Assembly (NCBI GenBank): GCA_028875135.1
Contig: JAPPFQ010000358.1
Location: 1 to 17,054 of the forward strand
Origin: Acidobacteriota bacterium
Lineage (GTDB): Bacteria; Acidobacteriota; Terriglobia; Versatilivoradales; Versatilivoraceae
Direction: 5' to 3'
DNA: 17,054 bases
The notes beneath the pieces were generated by a model, which saw only the letters and a program-made list of their open reading frames with translations, did not search any database and was not told where the DNA came from. Positions 1 to 6,495 of the stretch are shown here, piece by piece. A program made the translations under genes and the position numbers. How positions within the stretch are numbered: the stretch's first letter is position 1; the number at the start of each line of letters is the position of its first letter.

Positions 1-72
1 CATGATTCCGGCGGGCCTGTAGCAAGAGTTCTGATCCCGGGGGGAATGTTTCGCTCGAGAGCCAACCGTTGA
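1..72 (+). CDS. possible C-terminal end of an upstream antiporter-operon gene (partial)
   Basis: Frame 1 is open from the window edge and stops with TGA at 70-72. That stop shares one base with the ATG of the next gene (TGATG), an arrangement typical of translationally coupled operon genes; the following genes in this operon also overlap. Only 23 residues are visible and they contain no recognisable domain. In Mrp-type operons the gene before a D subunit is usually the small C subunit, but nothing in these residues proves that. A second frame (2-22) ends earlier with TAG and could equally be the true upstream end. Confidence 0.25.
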   Translation, partial: HDSGGPVARVLIPGGMFRSRANR

Positions 73-1574
73 TGAATGACTTGTCCACCTATCCATCGGC
101 CGTGCCGCTGCTGGCCATCCTGGTTTCCGCGGCAAGCGTGCCCTTGATCGCGATCAGCTCGCGCCGTCCCAACCTGAGGGAATTCTGGACGCTGCTGGCC
201 GCCGGCGCCAAGTTTGCGCTGGTGCTTTCGCTTCTCCCCTCGGCGTTGGCGGACCGCGTGGCGGAGACCCGACTGTTTCAGATCTCACCCGGAATCGACC
301 TGACCTTGCGGGCCGACCCGTTCGGGGTTTTCTTCGCCCTGATCGCTTCCGGTCTCTGGATATTGACTTCGTTCTACTCCATCGGATACGTCCGGGGCCT
401 CAAGGAAAAGCACCAGACCCGCTACTTCGCCAGCTTTGCCCTCTGCCTTTCTGCGACTCTGGGCGTGGCCTTCGCCGCCAACCTGCTGACCTTCATCATA
501 TTTTTCGAAGTCCTGACCATTGCCACCTATCCGTTGGTGATTCACAAGCAGACCCCCGAAGCCGTCGCGGCCGGCCGCAAGTACCTGGCCTTCACCCTGA
601 CGGCCGGGGTGGTGCTGGTGGCCGCCATGGCCGCCACGCTGCAGTTGACGGGCACCCTGGAATTTCAGGCGGGCGGTCTGCGAGCCTTGCAAGACCTGTC
701 ACCGGTTGAGGTCAAGATATTGTTCGGGATGTTTCTGGCAGGAGTGGGGGTGAAGGCAGCCATCATGCCCCTGCACGCCTGGTTGCCCGCGGCCATGGCG
801 GCTCCCACCCCGGTCAGCGCCTTGCTTCACGCCGTGGCCGTCGTAAAATCGGGGGTTTTTGGAGTGGTTCGAGTGGCGGGCTTCGTCTTCGGTCCGGAGA
901 CGCTCAGTCGATTCGGACTCAATGAGGTGATGCTCTGGCTCGCCGGCAGCACTGTTCTGCTGGCCTCCTGTCTGGCCTTTGCGGAGGACAATCTGAAACG
1001 GCGCTTGGCCTACTCCACCGTTGGCCACCTCTCATACGTGGTCTTGGGGGCCGGGCTTCTCTCTCCGAGCGGTTTTATGGGCGGGCTGCTGCACATTGCC
1101 AACCACGCCACCATGAAGATCGTCCTGTTTTTCTGTGCCGGCGCCATTTACGTGAATGCCCACAAGGAAAAAATCAGTGAACTGGATGGCATTGGCCGGG
1201 CCATGCCCTGGACCATGGGGGCTTTTGCCCTGGCCTCGCTGGGCCTTGCAGGGGTTCCTCCGGTCAATGGCTTTGTCAGCAAATGGTACCTCGGACTGGG
1301 GGCCCTGGAAGGAGGCAGCGTCGCGGTTGTGGCGATTCTCCTGATCAGCGGTTTGCTCAATGCCGGGTACTTCGTGCCCATCGTCTACCGGGCTTTCTTC
1401 AAACAGTCCGAAAACTTCAGGTCCATGGGGGAGGCGTCCGCCTGGATGGTAGTCCCCTTGATTCTGGCTGCCGGTTTGTCGGTATTGCTGGGCCTGATGC
1501 CGGACCTGTTCTTTCGCTTCTTCACTCTGGCGCAACGGATTGCCGCCCAAATCTTGGAGGCCTCAAACCCATGA
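72..1574 (+). CDS. Mrp/complex-I-like proton-conducting antiporter subunit D (NuoN/MrpD family)
   Basis: A 500-residue, almost entirely hydrophobic protein of the proton-conducting membrane transporter family (MrpD, NuoL/M/N). In these complexes such subunits move H+ (or exchange Na+/H+) across the cytoplasmic membrane. The family's key charged residues are present, numbered from the ATG: Glu146 in IIFFEVLTIATYP (TM5), Lys228 in GVGVKAAIMPLHAWLP (TM7), Lys259 in AVVKSGVFG (TM8) and Lys349 in HATMKIVLFF (TM12). The length (about 500) matches MrpD. I chose the ATG at 72, which overlaps the preceding stop (TGATG); a TTG lies just before it at 69. The gene ends in an ATGA overlap with the next gene, so it is co-translated within an operon. 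No Fe-S or NADH-binding subunit is nearby, which favours an antiporter over complex I. The transported cation cannot be read from sequence. Confidence 0.9.
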   Translation: MNDLSTYPSAVPLLAILVSAASVPLIAISSRRPNLREFWTLLAAGAKFALVLSLLPSALADRVAETRLFQISPGIDLTLRADPFGVFFALIASGLWILTSFYSIGYVRGLKEKHQTRYFASFALCLSATLGVAFAANLLTFIIFFEVLTIATYPLVIHKQTPEAVAAGRKYLAFTLTAGVVLVAAMAATLQLTGTLEFQAGGLRALQDLSPVEVKILFGMFLAGVGVKAAIMPLHAWLPAAMAAPTPVSALLHAVAVVKSGVFGVVRVAGFVFGPETLSRFGLNEVMLWLAGSTVLLASCLAFAEDNLKRRLAYSTVGHLSYVVLGAGLLSPSGFMGGLLHIANHATMKIVLFFCAGAIYVNAHKEKISELDGIGRAMPWTMGAFALASLGLAGVPPVNGFVSKWYLGLGALEGGSVAVVAILLISGLLNAGYFVPIVYRAFFKQSENFRSMGEASAWMVVPLILAAGLSVLLGLMPDLFFRFFTLAQRIAAQILEASNP

Positions 1575-1795
1575 AACAGTGGCACTGGATATCGCTGGCG
1601 GTGGTCATGATCGCTTCCCTGGTTCTGGAACGGGTGGCTGGCCATCACCACTCGGAGGCTTCTTTCTGGTGGGTGCATATTCCCGGCCTTTACGGATGGC
1701 TCGGCTTCCTCGGCTGTATCGGGATCATTGTCGGGTCCAAGCTGCTGGGACGGAAGTGGCTGCAGAAGGATGAGCACTACTACGATGGCGAGTGA
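1571..1795 (+). CDS. small two-helix membrane protein of the antiporter operon
   Basis: A 74-residue protein lying between two large antiporter subunits. It has two predicted membrane segments (about residues 5-20 and 38-58) separated by a His-rich loop containing HHHSEASFWW. It ends in a charged tail, GRKWLQKDEHYYDGE. Its ATG overlaps the upstream stop (ATGA, 1571-1574) and its end overlaps the downstream start, so it is certainly part of the operon. I recall similar short proteins with an FWW-x-x-IPG motif and a W-L-Q-x-x-E-x-YYD tail beside paired D-type antiporter subunits in other bacteria, but they have no assigned function that I know of. It is probably an assembly or structural subunit playing the role of the small MrpE/F/G proteins; this is inference from position and topology. 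Confidence 0.8.
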   Translation: MKQWHWISLAVVMIASLVLERVAGHHHSEASFWWVHIPGLYGWLGFLGCIGIIVGSKLLGRKWLQKDEHYYDGE

Positions 1796-3521
1796 ACTGA
1801 TCCTGCATCCTGCTTTCCTGGTGCTGCTGGGGGCAGTGGTCGTGCCGCTGGTTTCCCCTACGGTCAGAGGGAAGGTTCTTCCGCTCTTTCCCTTGGCCGC
1901 CCTCTGGGTTTGCTGGAACCTGTCGGCCGATCACAGCTTCTCCGTCGAGTTCCTGGAATACCGTTTGTCGATCCTGCAAGTGGACCGATTAAGCCGGGTC
2001 TTCGGCATCGTTTTTTCGCTGATTGGCTTCGCCGGGGGCCTTTTCGCCCTTCACCTGAAGGATGTTCGCCAACAGGTCTCCGCCTTGCTCTATGCCGGCA
2101 GCGCACTGGGCCTGGTCTTCTCCGGGGATTGGCTGACCCTCTTCCTCTTCTGGGAACTCACCGCCGTGTCATCGACGGTTCTGATCTGGTCCCGGCAGGG
2201 GACGGGATCCGGGGTGGGGCTGCGCTATCTGCTGGTCCACCTCTTTGGAGGCAGCCTGTTGCTGGCCGGGATCCTGGCTCAGGTGCAGGCCACCGGGGGC
2301 ATTGCCCTTCAATTGCTGGAGGCCGGTCGGTTGTCCTCCTGGCTGATCCTGGGGGGCGTCGCCGTCAACGCCGCCATTCCTCCGCTCCACGCCTGGCTGG
2401 CCGACGCCTATCCCAAGGCCACCGTGACCGGTGCGGTCTTCCTGAGCGCATTCACCACCAAGTCGGCGGTGTACCTGCTTGTCCGGGTGGCTCCGGGTTG
2501 GGAGATACTGATTGCCCTGGGAGTCATCATGGCCCTCTACGGGGTCATATTCGCCGTCCTGGCCAACAACATCCGCGAGATCCTTGCCTACCACATCATC
2601 AGCCAGGTGGGGTACATGGTTGCGGGAGTCGGAATCGGCACGCCGCTGGCTCTTGACGGCGCCGTTGCCCACGCCTTCAGCCATATCCTCTACAAGGCTC
2701 TGCTGTTCATGGGCGCCGGAATGGTCCTGCAGGCGACCGGCAGGAGCCGGCTCACCGAGCTGGGGGGACTGGCCGGCAGGATGCCGCTGACCCTGTGGCT
2801 CTACATGGTGGGCGCCTTCTCCATTTCAGGCTTTCCGCTCTTCAATGGCTTTATCAGCAAGTCAATGGTGGTCAGCGCCGCCCTCGATTCCCGTTACCAG
2901 GCTGCCTACCTGCTTCTGCTGCTGGCATCGGTGGGAACTTTTCTCTCGATCGGCCTCAAGCTTCCCTATTTCACCTGGTACGGCCGCAGCCGGCCGGAGT
3001 TGGGCGTGTCGCGCCCTCCTCTGAACATGCACCTGGCCATGGGGCTGTTGGCCGTTCTTTGCGTCGGCTTCGGAGTGTTTCCTTCGCTGCTGTACGCCGA
3101 GCTTCCCTACGGTGCGAGCTACCGGCCCTACACCCTTCCTCACCTGGTGGAGAGCATTCAATTGCTCGCCGCAACCTTTTTCGGATTCTGGTGGTTCCGC
3201 TCCAAGCTGGCCGGCCAGCCGACGTTGACACTGGACACCGATTGGTTCTATCGTCGACCGGCAGGCTGGGTTCGTCGATGGCTGGTCGATGGGACAAGCC
3301 GACTCTTCGACCGGGCCGACGCCGGAATTCTGGCCGGTATTGGCTGGCTGGCGCCGAGGTTCCGGAACCCCGCCCGTTGGCTTGGCCGGGGGGCGGAGCG
3401 CGAGCAGGGGCCGGCAATCTCCAGCGACGACCCCGATGCGACACGACCCAAACTGGAGTTCGCCGTGACGCTGATTCTTCTCAGTGTGCTCCTGTTCACG
3501 GCAATGGCTTTCTTCGGATAG
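1785..3521 (+). CDS. second D-type antiporter subunit (NuoL/MrpD-like), TM7 lysine replaced by Asn
   Basis: A 578-residue polytopic membrane protein of the proton-conducting transporter family. Numbered from the ATG at 1785, it has the TM5 glutamate (Glu124 in FLFWELTAVSS), a TM8 lysine (Lys226 in FTTKSAVYLL) and a TM12-type lysine (Lys304 in HILYKALLFMGAG). At the usual TM7 lysine position it has Asn195 (GVAVNAAIPPLHAWLADAYP). The C-terminus is extended beyond the core: a soluble stretch at roughly residues 480-555, then a final hydrophobic helix (FAVTLILLSVLLFTAMAFF), somewhat like the extra C-terminal helix of NuoL-type subunits. The ATG at 1785 overlaps the small upstream gene by 11 bases. 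An ATG at 1770 in the same frame is an alternative, and the nearest purine run (AGAAGGA, 1764-1770) leaves the choice open. It probably forms a complex with the first D-type subunit; the partners needed for activity lie outside the window. Confidence 0.9.
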   Translation: MASELILHPAFLVLLGAVVVPLVSPTVRGKVLPLFPLAALWVCWNLSADHSFSVEFLEYRLSILQVDRLSRVFGIVFSLIGFAGGLFALHLKDVRQQVSALLYAGSALGLVFSGDWLTLFLFWELTAVSSTVLIWSRQGTGSGVGLRYLLVHLFGGSLLLAGILAQVQATGGIALQLLEAGRLSSWLILGGVAVNAAIPPLHAWLADAYPKATVTGAVFLSAFTTKSAVYLLVRVAPGWEILIALGVIMALYGVIFAVLANNIREILAYHIISQVGYMVAGVGIGTPLALDGAVAHAFSHILYKALLFMGAGMVLQATGRSRLTELGGLAGRMPLTLWLYMVGAFSISGFPLFNGFISKSMVVSAALDSRYQAAYLLLLLASVGTFLSIGLKLPYFTWYGRSRPELGVSRPPLNMHLAMGLLAVLCVGFGVFPSLLYAELPYGASYRPYTLPHLVESIQLLAATFFGFWWFRSKLAGQPTLTLDTDWFYRRPAGWVRRWLVDGTSRLFDRADAGILAGIGWLAPRFRNPARWLGRGAEREQGPAISSDDPDATRPKLEFAVTLILLSVLLFTAMAFFG

Positions 3522-3548
3522 GTCGGCTGAAATACTTCGAGGTCGCCA

Positions 3549-4076
3549 ATGACGCTAGATCTCTTTTACCCCGCCCCCGAGGGCTTGCCGGTGCCGGTCA
3601 ATCCTCCCAGGGGAGATGACGGAATCTACCGCCTGGTGAGCGGCACGGACTGGAGCCAAGTGCTTCAACTGGGGTCGGATCGCCTGATCCGCGCCGGAGC
3701 CCTCTGGCTATACGGATTCCTGGATGAGGCTCACCGTCTGACCCAACAGGACTCTTCCTCGGAAGGAGCCTATTGGCATGCCCTGGTGCATCGCAGTGAG
3801 GGTGACTTCAGCAATGCTCTCTACTGGTTCCGCCGCGCCGGAGCCCATCCTGTCCAGGCCCGGCTTAGGGCCAAGGTTGGGGAGGCGATTAAAGAGCGGA
3901 GCTCGGAGGGTTGGCAGACCCTGATGGAAGGCCCGCGCTGGGAACCCACCCGCCTGGTGGAACTGTGTGAACGATCATCCCGGAATGAACCGGCCCATCC
4001 TGCGGTCCTGCAAGAGGTCGTCCGGATGGAATACGACCTTCTGATGGAATACGTCCTGGATCAGGCTCGATCCTGA
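3549..4076 (+). CDS. conserved protein of unknown function
   Basis: A 175-residue soluble protein without signal peptide or membrane segment. The start is well supported: GAGGT at 3539-3543 lies five bases before the ATG. The most distinctive part is residues 75-100, running from YWHALVHRSEGDFSNA to YWFRRAGAHP, a motif I recall from uncharacterised proteins of about 170-250 residues in Acidobacteriota, Planctomycetes and related bacteria. The middle has the alternating helical look of a short TPR-like or alpha-solenoid fold (ALWLYGFLDEAHRL, then the motif). The C-terminus is acidic and helical (VVRMEYDLLMEYVLDQ). It starts 27 bases after the antiporter operon and may be read from the same transcript, but nothing links it functionally to ion transport. 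I cannot assign a reaction. Confidence 0.75.
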   Translation: MTLDLFYPAPEGLPVPVNPPRGDDGIYRLVSGTDWSQVLQLGSDRLIRAGALWLYGFLDEAHRLTQQDSSSEGAYWHALVHRSEGDFSNALYWFRRAGAHPVQARLRAKVGEAIKERSSEGWQTLMEGPRWEPTRLVELCERSSRNEPAHPAVLQEVVRMEYDLLMEYVLDQARS

Positions 4077-4096
4077 GCCCTCTCCAACACCTTCGT

Positions 4097-4232
4097 GACG
4101 CCGCGTTTGCCCCCCACCGGCTCGACTGCGGGCTGGCGCTTTCGGGACGCCGCGATTGCCCCCTTCCGGCTCGGCTGCGGGCTGCACTCACGCGACGCCG
4201 CGTTGGCCCCCCACCGGCTCGGCTGCGGGCTG
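4097..4232. repeat. three 39-bp GC-rich direct repeats
   Basis: Copies lie at 4097-4135, 4146-4184 and 4194-4232. Each starts GACGCCGCG and ends CGGCTCG[AG]CTGCGGGCTG. Copies 1 and 3 differ at 2 of 39 positions; copies 2 and 3 differ at 4. They are separated by short unrelated spacers of 10 and 9 bases. Partial versions of the 5' half follow at 4248-4260 (GACGCCGAGTTTG) and 4393-4400 (GACGCCGC). No open frame here looks coding. The block sits directly after a stop codon and runs into the inverted-repeat structure, so the two may form one composite intergenic element. Confidence 0.85.
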
Positions 4233-4270
4233 CGGCCTGGTCGAAGGGACGCCGAGTTTGCCTCGCCGAC

Positions 4271-4341
4271 TCCCCCTCAAGGGGGGAGTGATACCAGAGC
4301 GTTGTTGCAGGCCTCAAGAATCACTCCCCCCTTGAGGGGGA
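4271..4341. repeat. 22-bp perfect inverted repeat with nested hairpins, possible bidirectional terminator or REP-like element
   Basis: Arms at 4271-4292 and 4320-4341 are exact reverse complements over 22 bases, separated by 27 bases. Each arm is also nearly self-complementary (CCCCCTCAAGGGGG, a 6-bp stem with a 2-base loop), so either two small hairpins or one long stem can form. It lies between convergent genes (unknown gene ending at 4076, ftcD ending at 4405), where a two-way transcription stop would be useful. There is no following T-run on either strand, so it is not a classical intrinsic terminator. GC-rich palindromes of this kind are often dispersed chromosomal repeats (REP/MITE-like); whether this one is repeated elsewhere cannot be seen from one window. 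Confidence 0.8.
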
Positions 4342-4404
4342 CTCGCAGAAGCCGAGCCGCAGGCGAAGGCTGATGCGGAGGGGGACATACGCGACGCCGC
4401 AAAG

Positions 4405-5337
4405 CTACGGCTTCCTGAGACGCAGCGTTTGTTTCAAAAAAGCGGCCAAGCGGTTCTCGAAGACCAGGTCGGACCGGAAGTCCTTCAGTTGAAGTGACGA
4501 TTGGAAGGACGGAGGCAAGGCTCGCCTGGGAACCAATCCGACGATCTCACTGTCCGAAACCCGGGTTCCCAGCCGCTCGGCCTCCCGGCGGACGACCTGG
4601 AAAACCCTTTGGATCGAGCTGATCTCGAAGTCGGTCAGGTTAATGGATACTTGGACCTGGTCCCTGGTCTTCAGGCTCACTCCCAATGCCTTGACATGGG
4701 GAAGTCCGCCGCTGGAAGAGCGGATTTTGCGGGCAATATGCCTGGCTGGATGGATGTCCGAGGTCGCCAGGTTGACGTTGTAGGCGATCAGGAATTGACG
4801 TGCGCCGACAGCCGTCGCTCCGGCGGTGGGGTGGAGTCCGGGGCCACCGAAGTCGGGCCGTCGTTGGGTCGGGCCGGCCAACTCGGAACGCAGGCCCTCA
4901 AACTGGCCGCGGCGCACATCTTCCAACCGGGCCCGTTCCGGTTGCAGGGCCGCGGCCCCGTAGAGATAGACGGGGATGCCGAAACGGCGGCAGGCTTCTT
5001 GCCCCACGGCTTGCGCAATCAGCGCACAATCCTGCAGGTTCACGTTACTGACGGGGACGAAGGGAACCACATCGGCGGCGCCGATGCGCGGGTGGACGCC
5101 GGAATGCCGATTGAGGTCAATCAATTCGGCTGCTTTGCCCATCGCCCTCAAGGCTCCCTCGGCGACCGCTTCCCTGTCACCCACAAAAGTAATGACCGCC
5201 CGGTGGTGGTCTGCGTCCATGGTGCGGTGAAGGACCCCCACGCCGGCAACCGAGTCGATGGCGGAGGCAATGCGGTCGATCACGCGTGGATCTTGTCCCT
5301 CACTGAAATTGGGGACACATTCAACGATCGTTTTCAT
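4405..5337 (-). CDS. ftcD: glutamate formimidoyltransferase
   Basis: A 310-residue protein matching the formiminotransferase domain of FTCD. It transfers the formimino group from N-formimino-L-glutamate to tetrahydrofolate, the last step of one histidine-degradation route, in the cytoplasm. Hallmarks are the N-terminal ECVPNFSEG motif, the LNRHSGVHPRIGAADVVPF segment with His82 at the position of the catalytic base known from the pig enzyme, and GGPGLHPTAGATAVGARQFLIAYN in the C-terminal subdomain. The length fits a stand-alone transferase without the cyclodeaminase domain. No hut genes are visible beside it, so an alternative folate role (formyl-/formimino-folate salvage) is possible. The ATG is at 5337, 45 bases after the thioesterase stop, so it is probably the last gene of the minus-strand operon. 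Confidence 0.92.
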   Translation of the reverse strand: MKTIVECVPNFSEGQDPRVIDRIASAIDSVAGVGVLHRTMDADHHRAVITFVGDREAVAEGALRAMGKAAELIDLNRHSGVHPRIGAADVVPFVPVSNVNLQDCALIAQAVGQEACRRFGIPVYLYGAAALQPERARLEDVRRGQFEGLRSELAGPTQRRPDFGGPGLHPTAGATAVGARQFLIAYNVNLATSDIHPARHIARKIRSSSGGLPHVKALGVSLKTRDQVQVSINLTDFEISSIQRVFQVVRREAERLGTRVSDSEIVGLVPRRALPPSFQSSLQLKDFRSDLVFENRLAAFLKQTLRLRKP

Positions 5338-5382
5338 GGTGCACCCGGCGAGCTGCGCAAATTGGGTGTTCGGGGTTGCCGG

Positions 5383-5826
5383 CTATGCCGAAGACTTCAG
5401 CAGAGAGGCGTACTCCTCGGGCAGGGTCTTGGGTCTGCCGTTCCGGTCCAGGACGATATGGGTGGTGCTGCCCGTGGCGACCAGAACGCCGCTGTTCTTC
5501 TTGATAATCTCGTAGCGAAAGTTCAAGGTCCGCTTGCGCAGGGATTCAACGGCGGTGCGAATCTCCAGGACCTCGTCGTACAGAGCCGGGGAGTGGTAGC
5601 GGCAGCGGGCTTCGGCTACGGCCAGGTAGGCCTGGGTCCTGGCTTCCATCTCAGCGTAGGAGAATCCACAGTCCCGGCATACTTCGGAGCGCCCGACCTC
5701 GAACCAGACCAGGTAGTTGGAGTAGTAAGCCACTCCCATCTGGTCCGTTTCCGCGTAGCGAACCCGGATTTCGGTGGTCACCCAACGGATCGGGGACTGA
5801 GATGAGCGCCGGAGCCGCTCAGGCAT
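5383..5826 (-). CDS. acyl-CoA thioesterase, YbgC/4-hydroxybenzoyl-CoA thioesterase-like hotdog protein
   Basis: A 147-residue single-hotdog protein that would hydrolyse acyl-CoA (or acyl-ACP) thioesters in the cytoplasm. The family signature is clear: VRYAETDQMGVAYYSNYLVWFE at residues 22-43, with Asp28 in the place of the catalytic aspartate, and a long helix following (FEVGRSEVCRDCGFSYAEME). I start it at the ATG at 5826 because GAGG lies eight bases upstream; a GTG at 5850 would add eight residues but has its purines immediately next to the codon. YbgC genes usually accompany tolQRAB, which are not here. Instead it follows ompH, with 30 bases from the ompH stop to this ATG, and precedes ftcD. 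The substrate is unknown. Confidence 0.88.
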   Translation of the reverse strand: MPERLRRSSQSPIRWVTTEIRVRYAETDQMGVAYYSNYLVWFEVGRSEVCRDCGFSYAEMEARTQAYLAVAEARCRYHSPALYDEVLEIRTAVESLRKRTLNFRYEIIKKNSGVLVATGSTTHIVLDRNGRPKTLPEEYASLLKSSA

Positions 5827-5856
5827 GTGAGTCGCCTCGGGAGTGGACACCTCTGC

Positions 5857-6402
5857 CTATGGGGTGGCCGAAGTGGATCCGGTGGCAGAGTTGTCGAACT
5901 GCTCGATGATCTCCTGAGTGATCTCTATGGCGGGGTTTACGAAAAAAACCTCCTGAGAAAAGTTCACGATCAAGGAAATTTTCTGGTCCTGGGCGTACTT
6001 TGCGACCACGGGCCTCAGTTGGCTGGCGATCTGCCGCACGATCTCCTGCTGCATCTCGTTGAACTCCTTCTGAGCATCCTCCTGGTCGCGCTTCAGCTGG
6101 GTGTTCTTGGAATCGATATTCTTGGTCAGGGCCCGCTGGGCATCGGGATTCAGCGAGGCTGCCTGCTCAACCAACTGCCGCTGCAAGGTGGAAATCTCGT
6201 TGGTCTTCTGCTCGAACTCGGTCCGTTTGGCGTTCACCTTTTGCTCGAACTCGGCGAACAGCTTTTTGCCGGCGTTGGACTGGCGGATTACGGCCGAGTA
6301 GTTGAGCACGGCCACCTTTCCGTTCGAGGTCTGGCCCAAAGCGGTCGCAGACAGAATTGAAGTCCCGGCCAGAAGGCTGAGGATGAAATTTTTGGTCGAC
6401 AT
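5857..6402 (-). CDS. ompH: OmpH/Skp family periplasmic chaperone
   Basis: A 181-residue exported protein. Residues 1-23 form a Sec signal peptide (basic start MSTKNF, hydrophobic LSLLAGTSILSATALG, likely cleavage near G23-Q24). The mature part begins with the OmpH/Skp strand GKVAVLNYSAVIRQSNAGKK. A long charged coiled coil follows (about residues 45-125, rich in E, K and Q), then a closing segment, QKISLIVNFSQEVFFVNPAIEIT, that packs the trimer base in this family. Skp-type trimers hold unfolded outer-membrane proteins in the periplasm. A good ribosome site (GAGG, seven bases before the ATG) supports the start. It directly follows rseP with a 93-bp gap; the bamA and lpxD genes that commonly surround skp in proteobacteria are absent here. 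Confidence 0.9.
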   Translation of the reverse strand: MSTKNFILSLLAGTSILSATALGQTSNGKVAVLNYSAVIRQSNAGKKLFAEFEQKVNAKRTEFEQKTNEISTLQRQLVEQAASLNPDAQRALTKNIDSKNTQLKRDQEDAQKEFNEMQQEIVRQIASQLRPVVAKYAQDQKISLIVNFSQEVFFVNPAIEITQEIIEQFDNSATGSTSATP

Positions 6403-6495
6403 CGTAATTCCTCACTCCAAGGATTGCGGGAGAACCTCTCCCTTTGCAATATGATACACGTGCGAACGCGATTTTGGCCAGAGAGGAGTTCCGGG

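Noticed and set aside
4097..4232. CRISPR-like repeat spacing
   Set aside because: The 39-bp repeats are separated by only 9-10 bases, far too short for spacers, and there are no cas genes.
4271..4341. Classical Rho-independent terminator
   Set aside because: Strong stems are present but no T-run follows on either strand, so I list it as an inverted repeat with only possible terminator function.
4501..5805. 434-codon open frame on the plus strand
   Set aside because: It is antisense to ftcD and the thioesterase gene, both with clear family motifs; its translation has no domain and is rich in Gly, Gln and Val as expected of a GC-rich shadow frame.
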